This document shows, piece after piece, positions 1 to 5,664 of a stretch of DNA of 19,467 nt. A program made the translations under genes and the position numbers. Position 1 is the stretch's first letter. Each line of letters begins with the position of its first letter. The notes below the pieces were generated by a model. That model made no database searches. It saw only the letters and a program-made list of their open reading frames with translations, and was not told the origin of the DNA. The stretch is from Candidatus Desantisbacteria bacterium CG1_02_38_46 (GTDB taxonomy: Bacteria; Desantisbacteria; UBA1551; UBA1559): positions 1 through 19,467 of the forward strand of contig MNUO01000054.1 of the NCBI GenBank assembly GCA_001871015.1, read 5' to 3'.

Positions 1-47
1 AAAAGGCAAAAAGGTGTATAATCTAAAGGAGAAGTAAAGGGAGAGGG

Positions 48-451
48 GTGAAAATTCAATTAACAGAAAAGGGTGAAATTTCCTTTATAATTTCCATTAA
101 TTTTCAAAGAGCCCTTTTGGAACTTATTAGACCCAATTTTCTATACGCTACCCAATATTTCATTTTGATGGCCCGCAATGCATACCGCATCTCGATTTAC
201 TGTTAGAAATTCCGACACTTGGCGGGATTCAGTGGCAACCAGGAGATGGTAATCGCCCTATGACAAAGTGGGTTTCTCTTATAAAAAGAATCCAGCAGGC
301 AGGAAAACTTGTTTATATTGATATTGCTCCGCAGGAATTAGAAACTATCCTTGCTGAAGTTTCTCCTAAAGGCTTGATGATTATAACCTCAGCATCATCT
401 GAAGAAGAAGCAAAGGAGTTGATAAAGAAGGCAGAAAAATTTACAAGATGA
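48..451 (+). pseudogene. UroD/MtaA-family protein, 3' remnant with a frameshift
   Basis: From about 161 to 451 one reading frame encodes a typical C-terminal part of a UroD-fold protein (uroporphyrinogen decarboxylase / corrinoid methyltransferase superfamily). It reads HFDGPQCIPHLDLLLEIP, then IQWQPGDGN, then a tail with LVYIDIAP and PKGLMIIT. This frame is closed upstream by a TAG at 128-130, and its first ATG (260) lies in the middle of the conserved domain. A second frame, open from about 48 (GTG after a purine-rich GGGAGAGGGG), ends in FLYATQYF and would join the domain near 160 after a one-base shift. I see no complete N-terminal two thirds. The left boundary is uncertain, because the piece at 48-160 is only weakly similar. 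It is most likely a decayed gene; a sequencing indel plus the window edge cannot be excluded. Confidence 0.6.
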
Positions 452-472
452 GTTGTTTCACTATGTTTCATT

Positions 473-1279
473 TTGATACAGGTGATGATAAAAATGCTTA
501 GACAAAATATTTCTGAGCCTATGGGAAATGGAGTGTTTGAAAGTCTCAGGACATATAACGGAAGAATTTTTAAACTTCAGGAACATCTCCAAAGGTTTGA
601 ACAGAGCGCAAAAGCGCTCAACCTTATTTTACCTCCATTTAAAAAGATAGAAAAGGAAATTAAAAAAGCAATTGAGAAGAGTGACCTTAGAGATGTTTAT
701 ATTCGAATCTCATTTTCCAGAGAAAACGGATTAATTGTAATTGTTAAACCTTTGACTGTTTATCCGAGAGAATATTATGAAAATGGTGTTGAGATTTTAA
801 CAGTTCCCACTCAGCGCAACATTCCTCAAGCAATAGATGCGAAGATAAAATGTGAGAATTTTCTGGGTGGCATTATGGCGAAAATTGAATCCCGCGGTGC
901 ATTTGAAGCAATTCTTCTGAATAAAGACGGTTATGTAACAGAAGGAACAGTCTCGAATATATTCGTCGTGAGTCATGAGTTAAGGACCAGGAGTTCTAAT
1001 TATTTTTCTCTTGTGACACCCCCTTCATATCTTGGGGTGCTGGAAGGAATTACGAGAAAAGTAGTGATGGAGATTGCAGAGAAACTTGGCATTCCCGTCG
1101 AAGAAAAACCATTTACCCGTTACAATATTTACACTGCAGATGAATGTTTCCTGACGAATACATCAATGGAAATTATGCCTGTTACAAAAGTTGACGCAAG
1201 AATGATTGGTGCGGGCAATCCCGGAGCAATCACTTGCTTACTTGCGCAGGCATTTATGGTGCAAGTTCTTTCCATTTAA
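473..1279 (+). CDS. Class IV aminotransferase (branched-chain / D-amino acid aminotransferase or aminodeoxychorismate lyase type)
   Basis: A fold-type IV PLP enzyme of about 268 residues. Near the N-terminus is GNGVFESLRTYNGRIFKLQEHLQRF, matching in shorter pieces the family's GDGVFE-xLR-xYNG block. The PLP-binding lysine is probably K126 in KIKCENFLGG, and the PLP-contacting glutamate is E157 in VTEGTVSNIF. The late block FLTNTSMEIMPVTKVD and the IGAGNPGAIT turn are also present. Substrate cannot be assigned: IlvE, Dat and PabC share these motifs. The start is uncertain. The longest frame begins with TTG at 473, but GTG 482, ATG 485 and ATG 494 are in frame and no strong Shine-Dalgarno decides between them. 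About 20 residues precede the GNGVFE block, slightly fewer than usual. The 3' end overlaps the convergent pilin gene by 26 bp. Confidence 0.85.
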   Translation: MIQVMIKMLRQNISEPMGNGVFESLRTYNGRIFKLQEHLQRFEQSAKALNLILPPFKKIEKEIKKAIEKSDLRDVYIRISFSRENGLIVIVKPLTVYPREYYENGVEILTVPTQRNIPQAIDAKIKCENFLGGIMAKIESRGAFEAILLNKDGYVTEGTVSNIFVVSHELRTRSSNYFSLVTPPSYLGVLEGITRKVVMEIAEKLGIPVEEKPFTRYNIYTADECFLTNTSMEIMPVTKVDARMIGAGNPGAITCLLAQAFMVQVLSI

Positions 1280-2216
1280 TTGCCATAACACCGGATTGAA
1301 ATCCGTAAGGGTCTGCATAAGCAGGGTTGTACCAGGATTGAAGGGTTGTGGAACCCCCAACTTTTGATATAGAACCAGCAATAAGCGGACCTTCGGTTTC
1401 CACATTTCCTGTAATCTGAAGGTCTCCTGTGACATAAAGCAATCCTTTAAAATTTATGTTACCGCTAAGTTTTAAATTTCCGTACACGATAAAATAAGTT
1501 GAATCAGCCCACGCAGCATCAGTTGAGATGTTCGAAGAAATTTTAATGTCTGCAGGCGAACCATCCGGATTTTCATCAATGAATATTACTCCATTCAATG
1601 AAGAGAATGTCGGCGAGCCACCCTGAAAATAATTTCCGTTAGCACCATTGTTTCCGTTCATCTTATTGGCAATCGCTTTGTTTATATAATAGACTTCGTC
1701 AATAAGTTTTGGCAACGGGACATTTGTGTGTGCAACAGGAGTTTCGATGGTCGCCGAGCCGCTGATATATATCGTGTCAGAGGCAACAGCTTTTCCTTGC
1801 ACAGTCGCATTTCCCTCAACATTTATATAAGAACCTGAGAACAAGGTGCTTTCGAATACAGCATCAAAATTTGTAACTTCAGAATATATCTTTCTCTGCA
1901 CTCCCCGAAACGTTCCTGTAGATTCTACTTTTATAAATCCATTTGAGCCATCATATGTCTTGACCCTGTACCCAGATTCATCAAAGAGTGGGTTCGCATT
2001 GTCGTTTGACCAATTTTTATCAGGGTCTGTGCGCAAATAGAATATTGTTTTTTCAATTCCGGCATCGGCAAGATACAATGCACGGGTTGAATAGGAAAGA
2101 CGCTGGCTTGACCTCGTGCTGAAAATTGTCCAGCTTATAAAAATTGCACTGAAAGCAAGTACTGTCATAATTACAAAAATAACTATTATGTAAACAACGC
2201 CCTTTTCATTTTTCAT
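1254..2216 (-). CDS. PilX-like minor pilin / type IV pilus assembly protein
   Basis: A 320-residue protein with a short basic N-terminus (MKNEKG) followed by one hydrophobic helix at about residues 7-28, then ALYLADAGIEKTIFYLR. This is the layout of PilX_N-type pilins, which sit in the inner membrane and are assembled into type IV pilus or pseudopilus tips. The rest is a long run of short strands rich in G, N, S and T (for example VEGNATVQGK, ISGSATIET, GNLKLSGNINFKG, GDLQITGNVETEG). This suggests a beta-helix or bactofilin-like passenger. ATG 2216 lies one base after the stop of the upstream PilW-like gene, so the two are translationally coupled. It is the last gene of the three-gene operon. 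Exact function (pilus tip versus pseudopilus) cannot be told from sequence. Confidence 0.8.
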   Translation of the reverse strand: MKNEKGVVYIIVIFVIMTVLAFSAIFISWTIFSTRSSQRLSYSTRALYLADAGIEKTIFYLRTDPDKNWSNDNANPLFDESGYRVKTYDGSNGFIKVESTGTFRGVQRKIYSEVTNFDAVFESTLFSGSYINVEGNATVQGKAVASDTIYISGSATIETPVAHTNVPLPKLIDEVYYINKAIANKMNGNNGANGNYFQGGSPTFSSLNGVIFIDENPDGSPADIKISSNISTDAAWADSTYFIVYGNLKLSGNINFKGLLYVTGDLQITGNVETEGPLIAGSISKVGGSTTLQSWYNPAYADPYGFQSGVMAIKWKELAP

Positions 2217-2217
2217 A

Positions 2218-2784
2218 TTAGTTCCTAAGAAAAATCATTGTTCTTAAGGAGGATGTATTTTCATTTTTGTCATCAGTAACTTTTAGAGCCATTCTAACCG
2301 CCCTCACTAATTGTGGGTTTGTGGTTGTATCATTGTTTTCTTTATATCCAATAAAAGAAATGTCATCATGAGTCTGGAAGATACGTGCAATAATTTTATC
2401 TTTGACACCAGACTCCTGGCGTATGAGATATTTACGGTTTGCATCATACACATAAGAAATTTCCTTGTCTTCAAGAGTAGTAAATTTGATTTTTGTATAG
2501 AATGGGTGGGCTCCTGATTCTGTAATCTGGGTTATCTTCTTTGCCTGGCGCAATTCTCTGGAGAGTCTCTCAGCCTGAAGCTGAGCATTTTGCTCTACAC
2601 CGACCCTTCTGGAACCTCTTTGATACGAACCAATATTGCTCATAAGAATAATTAGGGATACAGCTATAATTACAACAGACATGGAAGAGGCAATAATTAC
2701 CTCGGCGAGCGTTAATCCACAACTATTAAAATGAGTGTTCTCACTTTCATCTTTTGGTGACAATCGTGGACAACTGAATTTCAT
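2218..2784 (-). CDS. PilW/PulJ-like prepilin
   Basis: A type IV prepilin-like protein. After an unusually long leader comes the prepilin peptidase motif CGLTLAEV, with cleavage expected after G and E at position +5. A hydrophobic helix follows (IIASSMSVVIIAVSLIILM), then QNAQLQAERLSRELRQA, as is common in PilW/PulJ proteins. I choose ATG 2784 rather than the longer GTG at 2793 because the ribosome binding site AGAGGTG (2791-2797 on the complement) covers the GTG and sits correctly for the ATG; this gives about 188 residues. The start lies inside the end of the PilV-like gene (38-bp overlap), and the stop is one base before PilX. The leader of about 23 residues is long but within the range of PulJ-type prepilins. 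Confidence 0.82.
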   Translation of the reverse strand: MKFSCPRLSPKDESENTHFNSCGLTLAEVIIASSMSVVIIAVSLIILMSNIGSYQRGSRRVGVEQNAQLQAERLSRELRQAKKITQITESGAHPFYTKIKFTTLEDKEISYVYDANRKYLIRQESGVKDKIIARIFQTHDDISFIGYKENNDTTTNPQLVRAVRMALKVTDDKNENTSSLRTMIFLRN

Positions 2785-3190
2785 GGTTTTCACCTCTGGA
2801 ATTCCACTGGAGAATTATCCCTATTTTTTTATAGTCGTGCACATCACCGTCAACATCAGCCGCTCCTGTTCCGTCTCTGGGGTCATCCACTGATTCAACG
2901 GTTACAGTGCGTCCGACATATAAGCTCTCTAGTGCTACAGTATCGGAAAGAGTATTGTTTTTATAGGGAGGAGTTGTAAACGAGTCGCCTGCTGTAATAT
3001 TTAAGTAAGGAATATTCCTGATTTCCTCTATCTTTTCCTGGCCCAGGTTGGTTACCTGTGTTTGTTCCCTTGCTCTTGCCAGTGCATGCATTCCTCTGGG
3101 AAATAGATAAATAATTCCGAAGATGGAAACCAGAAAGATTGCTGCAGAAATTACAACTTCAACAAGTGTTAACCCCTTTTGTTTCTTCAT
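2747..3190 (-). CDS. PilV/PulI-like prepilin
   Basis: A prepilin of about 147 residues with a classic class III signal: MKKQKG then LTLVEVVISAAIFLVSIFGIIYLF, cleaved between G and L, with E at +5. A hydrophilic C-terminal domain carries NLGQEKIEEIRNIPY and ends in LSTIVTKR. It is the first gene of the minus-strand pilin operon and overlaps the next gene by 38 bp. Both GTG 3193 and ATG 3190 are possible starts. No Shine-Dalgarno is visible, and the predicted transcription start falls at or next to these codons (see the promoter). PilV-like proteins act as minor pilins together with PilW- and PilX-like partners, so the three genes probably build one tip complex. Confidence 0.83.
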   Translation of the reverse strand: MKKQKGLTLVEVVISAAIFLVSIFGIIYLFPRGMHALARAREQTQVTNLGQEKIEEIRNIPYLNITAGDSFTTPPYKNNTLSDTVALESLYVGRTVTVESVDDPRDGTGAADVDGDVHDYKKIGIILQWNSRGENHEIQLSTIVTKR

Positions 3191-3198
3191 CACAAAGT

Positions 3199-3227
3199 AT
3201 TATAGCACATTTAATAAAAATTGTCAA
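3199..3227 (-). promoter_or_regulatory. Strong sigma70-type promoter of the pilin operon
   Basis: On the minus strand, TTGACA (complement of 3222-3227) and TATAAT (complement of 3199-3204) are separated by exactly 17 bp, a perfect match to the consensus. Only 5 to 8 bases separate the -10 box from GTG 3193 / ATG 3190, so transcription should start at or within a base or two of the start codon. Confidence 0.8.
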
Positions 3228-3229
3228 TC

Positions 3230-3600
3230 CTGCTTGACTTTTTGGCGTTATTGACCACAAGGCAGGGAAGTGCGGGACATACATCAGACTTGCCAGGGCT
3301 TTGTAATGTTTGCCTGCCGAAAGTAGCCGAGTAGGTGCTCTGGAGCAGCACTCTGCCGAAATTAGGCCCTCTGGAAGGGGAAGTGGAAGTGAGAGGAGCG
3401 AGATGAAAGGCAATCATTAAGCGGACTGACCTGAAAGGGCAGGCACAACGGTTTTGAGCGGAATGTTGAGCGAAGCGAAATCCCGCACCCGAAGGGTCGG
3501 GAAGGCTTGGAGCGAAAATCGGTTGTGAGCGTAAAACCTTGCAAGTCGTAGAGTGGGCTCAAGGGGCGAGTGGGGTAGGCGGGGTTAAGTATCTATATAT
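3230..3600. other. G-rich intergenic region with hairpins, no credible gene
   Basis: About 370 bp between the pilin promoter and the ATPase promoter. The plus strand is purine/G-rich with scattered GAGCG and GAGCGAAGCGAAA words. It can form a hairpin at 3335-3351 (GTGCT / AGCAC) and one around ACCC-GAA-GGGT near 3490. The open frames on the minus strand here have biased, low-complexity composition (many S, P, F, L), no ribosome binding site and no family I recognise. I read it as accumulated intergenic repeat DNA, possibly with a noncoding RNA. I do not recognise tmRNA, RNase P, SRP or 6S RNA in it. A lone TTGACT at 3234 lacks a -10 box and may be the relic of a divergent promoter. Confidence 0.5.
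3335..3351. repeat. Hairpin in an intergenic repeat, related to that at 9064-9092
   Basis: GTGCT-CTGGAGC-AGCAC forms a perfect 5-bp stem. The surrounding words (AGTAGG just before, ACTCTGCCGAAATT just after) resemble those around the hairpins at 9059-9100 (AGTAGG..CTCTGG and ACTCTGCGATTT). This suggests two diverged copies of one dispersed element. Confidence 0.4.
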
Positions 3601-3625
3601 ATTTTAACAAAAAAATTGCGTTTGC

Positions 3626-3654
3626 TTGACTTTATAAAGATAATGTGGTATTGT
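3626..3654 (+). promoter_or_regulatory. Promoter of the first DUF4143 ATPase gene
   Basis: TTGACT at 3626-3631 and TATTGT at 3649-3654 are 17 bp apart. The left arm of the inverted repeat starts at the last base of the -10 box, so the transcript would begin inside the palindrome. Confidence 0.6.
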
Positions 3655-3691
3655 TTAGGATACCACTTTTAGGCAAAAGTGGTATCCTAAA
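3654..3691. promoter_or_regulatory. Perfect 17-bp inverted repeat between promoter and ribosome binding site
   Basis: TTTAGGATACCACTTTT (3654-3670), loop AGGC, then AAAAGTGGTATCCTAAA (3675-3691): 17 of 17 pairs. The last bases of the right arm belong to the Shine-Dalgarno AAAGGAG (3689-3695). A further GTGGTAT at 3645-3651 could pair with the left arm instead. It could be an operator for a dimeric repressor, a 5' mRNA hairpin controlling translation, or a mobile-element end; sequence alone does not decide. Confidence 0.8.
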
Positions 3692-3701
3692 GGAGTGTGT
3701 C

Positions 3702-5021
3702 ATGGATAAAGAAACAGTGAAGCAGATTATCCGGGAAAACCAGGAATTTCCATTACCGCCGTTGGTAGAGAGGGATGTAGAAATACCTCTGGACTCGTCA
3801 AAAATCATTACTTTGAGCGGTCCCAGGCGCAGTGGGAAAACTTTCCTTTTATATTCCTTTATGAAGAAGATAGTGCAGGCAAAAATTAATCCTGAGAAAA
3901 TGTTTTATATAAGTTTTGATGACCCCCGCCTTTTGCCGTGCACGGCGTCTGACCTGCAGACTATATCTGAGTGTTACTTTGAGTTGTACCCGCACCTGTA
4001 CGGAAAGATGAATTACGCATTTCTTGATGAAATCCAGAATGTGAAGGACTGGGAACTCGGAATCAGGAGAATATACGATACCGGGAATTTCCGCCTATTC
4101 CTTACAGGTTCTTCTTCGAAATTCTTAAGTAAGGAAATCGCCACAAACCTGCGGGGGCGTGCGTTGAATTTCGAGATTCTGCCGTTCTCTTTTAAGGAAT
4201 TCATAAGAGCTAAGGGCATTGACGCTTCCGTAGACAAGAATCTGGTTTACTCCTCAAAAAGGTTCGGCGTGAAAAAAATGCTCGCAGAATATTTTGAAAC
4301 CGGGTCATTCCCTGAGGTTGCTCTTGAAAAGAGCGAGAACCTGAAAGTCCGCATTCTTAAAGAATACCTGAACACTATGTTTTTCCGGGACATGATAGAG
4401 AGGTACAGAATCAGGAACGAGGCTGTTATAAGGGAATTGATAAAGTATTTTTCTACCAACGTGGGTAATGTTTTCTCCCAAAACAATATATGGAAATGGC
4501 TCAAGCAGACCCACCCCCTTACAAAAAAGACGCTGATACATTACAGTGCCTACCTGGAAGACATCGGACTTTTTTTCTTCCTGAGGAGATTCTCCTTTTC
4601 CGTGAAAGAACAGCTGCAGACGAAGCGCAAAGTCTATATTGTGGATAACGGTTTGAGAAGCGCCTTCGGGTTCAGGTTCAGCGAGGACAGGGGGAGAATC
4701 CTTGAAAATACGGTTTTCCTGGAATTAAAGCAAAGACAAAACCGGAATCCTTTCTCTGAAATATTCTATTATCAGGACCATGAAAAAAGGGAAGTGGATT
4801 TTGTTATTAAGGAAAGGAATAGGATAAAAAATCTGGTGCAGGTCTATACAAGCCTCCAAAATTTTGAGACGAAAAAAAGGGAAGTAAATTCCCTGTTTTC
4901 AGCAGGGAAAAACCTGAAGTGCAGCAATTTAACTGTTATAACTTTTGAGGAAGAAGGAGAGGAAAAAATACAGGGCAAAAAAATCATATTTAAGCCGGTC
5001 TGGAAATGGCTTATGGAATAA
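3702..5021 (+). CDS. AAA_14 / DUF4143 ATP-binding protein
   Basis: A 439-residue ATPase. Walker A is GPRRSGKT at 40-47, Walker B is YAFLDEIQ at 105-112, and the sensor-1-like strand LFLTGSSS is at 132-139, followed by LRGRALNFEILPFSFKEF, the hallmark of the AAA_14 family. A C-terminal DUF4143 domain follows (about 230-439), with LVDxGL-like VDNGLRSAF at 315-323 and a PD-(D/E)xK-like core REVDFVIK at 363-370. The matching second half reads LVQVYTS instead of the usual (E/Q)xK, so nuclease activity is doubtful. Function in this family is unknown; many copies occur per genome in candidate phyla. ATG 3702 is chosen over the longer GTG 3645 because AAAGGAG stands 6 bases upstream and the promoter lies at 3626-3654. 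It is a single-gene unit, with a 5' palindrome that may control it. Confidence 0.88.
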   Translation: MDKETVKQIIRENQEFPLPPLVERDVEIPLDSSKIITLSGPRRSGKTFLLYSFMKKIVQAKINPEKMFYISFDDPRLLPCTASDLQTISECYFELYPHLYGKMNYAFLDEIQNVKDWELGIRRIYDTGNFRLFLTGSSSKFLSKEIATNLRGRALNFEILPFSFKEFIRAKGIDASVDKNLVYSSKRFGVKKMLAEYFETGSFPEVALEKSENLKVRILKEYLNTMFFRDMIERYRIRNEAVIRELIKYFSTNVGNVFSQNNIWKWLKQTHPLTKKTLIHYSAYLEDIGLFFFLRRFSFSVKEQLQTKRKVYIVDNGLRSAFGFRFSEDRGRILENTVFLELKQRQNRNPFSEIFYYQDHEKREVDFVIKERNRIKNLVQVYTSLQNFETKKREVNSLFSAGKNLKCSNLTVITFEEEGEEKIQGKKIIFKPVWKWLME

Positions 5022-5064
5022 AATACGTTCATTTAACCCTCCTCTGTAATTTATTTGAAGAACT

Positions 5065-5098
5065 TACTACATTCTTCACAAAAACAGAGAATGGAGTA
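5065..5098 (+). other. Stem-loop 3' of the ATPase gene
   Basis: TACT-a-CATTCT and AGAATG-g-AGTA pair around a 12-base loop, with one A/G mismatch. It lies 44 bases after the ATPase stop. No T-run follows, so it is at best a weak or factor-assisted terminator or a mRNA 3' end. Confidence 0.3.
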
Positions 5099-5245
5099 GA
5101 GTAGGGGGTATCTTAAGGGGGCAGAGCCCCATTATGCTATGCCGAGACCTGCGTATAACAAAACCTAAGGCCGATGTGGAGACAGGACGCTAAATAAAAT
5201 CAGGGATTTCATTAAAAAACAGTCAATACCTATGCCGTGAGGTCG

Positions 5246-5264
5246 CCCCGATGTTATATCGGGG
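5246..5264. other. Perfect GC-rich hairpin in the transposase-remnant leader
   Basis: CCCCGAT-GTTAT-ATCGGGG is a perfect 7-bp stem. It lies upstream of the Shine-Dalgarno-sequestering hairpin at 5280-5313. Together with the GGGGC/GCCCC stem near 5120 it makes the leader of the remnant highly structured. Confidence 0.6.
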
Positions 5265-5279
5265 TCGAGATTTGTTCCC

Positions 5280-5313
5280 CTACCTCTCCTGTGCTTCTCC
5301 AGAAAGGAGGTAG
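5280..5313 (+). promoter_or_regulatory. Hairpin sequestering the Shine-Dalgarno of the transposase remnant
   Basis: CTACCTC (5280-5286) is exactly complementary to GAGGTAG (5307-5313), which contains the core of the ribosome binding site AAAGGAGG (5303-5310). Many insertion sequences hide their ribosome binding site this way, so that read-through transcripts from outside are poorly translated. Confidence 0.5.
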
Positions 5314-5315
5314 TC

Positions 5316-5513
5316 ATAAAAGAACAACTACACAAAAGATTCACAGATGAAGGATCTAAAACTCTTTTTGAAAGTTATTTGAAAAGAGAAGTTGAACTTC
5401 GCTTCTTCCTTGATAAAGAAACAGACCTGGTAGAAGTCAGATTCTGGTATGAAAAAGAATTATTAGGCACCCAAAGAGTTAAAAAAACTGACTTGAATTT
5501 AGTGCACTTTTAA
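5316..5513 (+). pseudogene. Internally deleted IS481/ISNCY-like transposase remnant
   Basis: A 65-codon frame that ends at TAA 5511. Its first part, KEQLHKRFTDE...LFESYLKRE, resembles the N-terminal helix-turn-helix segment of IS481-like DDE transposases of candidate phyla. Its second part, VELRFFLDKETDLVEVRFWY...KTDLNLVHF, resembles their extreme C-terminus (family-like pattern: acidic strand, EIRFWY, GxQKVK, VHF-stop). The catalytic DDE core of roughly 300 residues is missing, and the join is in frame. There is no ATG, GTG or TTG at a suitable place: the codon 5 bases after AAAGGAGG is ATA (5316). It may therefore be untranslated, or start poorly at ATA. The homology statement rests on my memory of these families, not on a search. 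I could not define terminal inverted repeats. Confidence 0.55.
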
Positions 5514-5532
5514 AATTTAGCTAACATCCTGC

Positions 5533-5560
5533 TTGACTTTTTTGGAAAATCTGATAGAAT
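5533..5560 (+). promoter_or_regulatory. Promoter of the GH4 cluster
   Basis: TTGACT (5533-5538), a 16-bp spacer, then TAGAAT (5555-5560), with an extended -10 TG at 5552-5553. The -35 context (ATCCTGCTTGACTTTTTTGG) is almost identical to the orphan -35 at 3227-3245, with one T fewer there. Confidence 0.5.
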
Positions 5561-5605
5561 AATATCAAAAAGAAAGAAGGCAGTAGGTGGCAAATGCCAC
5601 TGCAT

Positions 5606-5647
5606 AGAGAAGTTCTAAGTTAAGAATTTTAAACATAGAACTTTTTT
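5606..5647 (+). promoter_or_regulatory. Leader stem-loop with T-run (attenuator-like)
   Basis: AAGTTCTA (5610-5617) pairs perfectly with TAGAACTT (5636-5643). The stem can be extended to 12 bp through A-T and G-T pairs into the run TTTTTT (5642-5647). A second stem, GTGGCA/TGCCAC (5587-5600), lies just upstream. Both sit between promoter and ribosome binding site AAAGGAGG (5651-5658) of the GH4 gene. The GC content is low, so termination strength is uncertain. Confidence 0.4.
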
Positions 5648-5664
5648 AATAAAGGAGGACTTTG

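Noticed and set aside
3159-3562. Three overlapping minus-strand open frames between the pilin promoter and the ATPase gene
   Set aside because: Low-complexity S/P/L/F-rich translations, no ribosome binding site, no recognisable family; one runs across the pilin promoter. Better explained as G-rich repeat DNA read on the pyrimidine strand.
3230-3600. Possible tmRNA, RNase P RNA, SRP RNA or 6S RNA
   Set aside because: None of their conserved sequence cores were found on either strand.
5100-5270. Possible structured RNA such as an intron or riboswitch upstream of the 65-codon frame
   Set aside because: There are good hairpins, but no core of a known intron or riboswitch could be recognised; the IS leader explanation is simpler.
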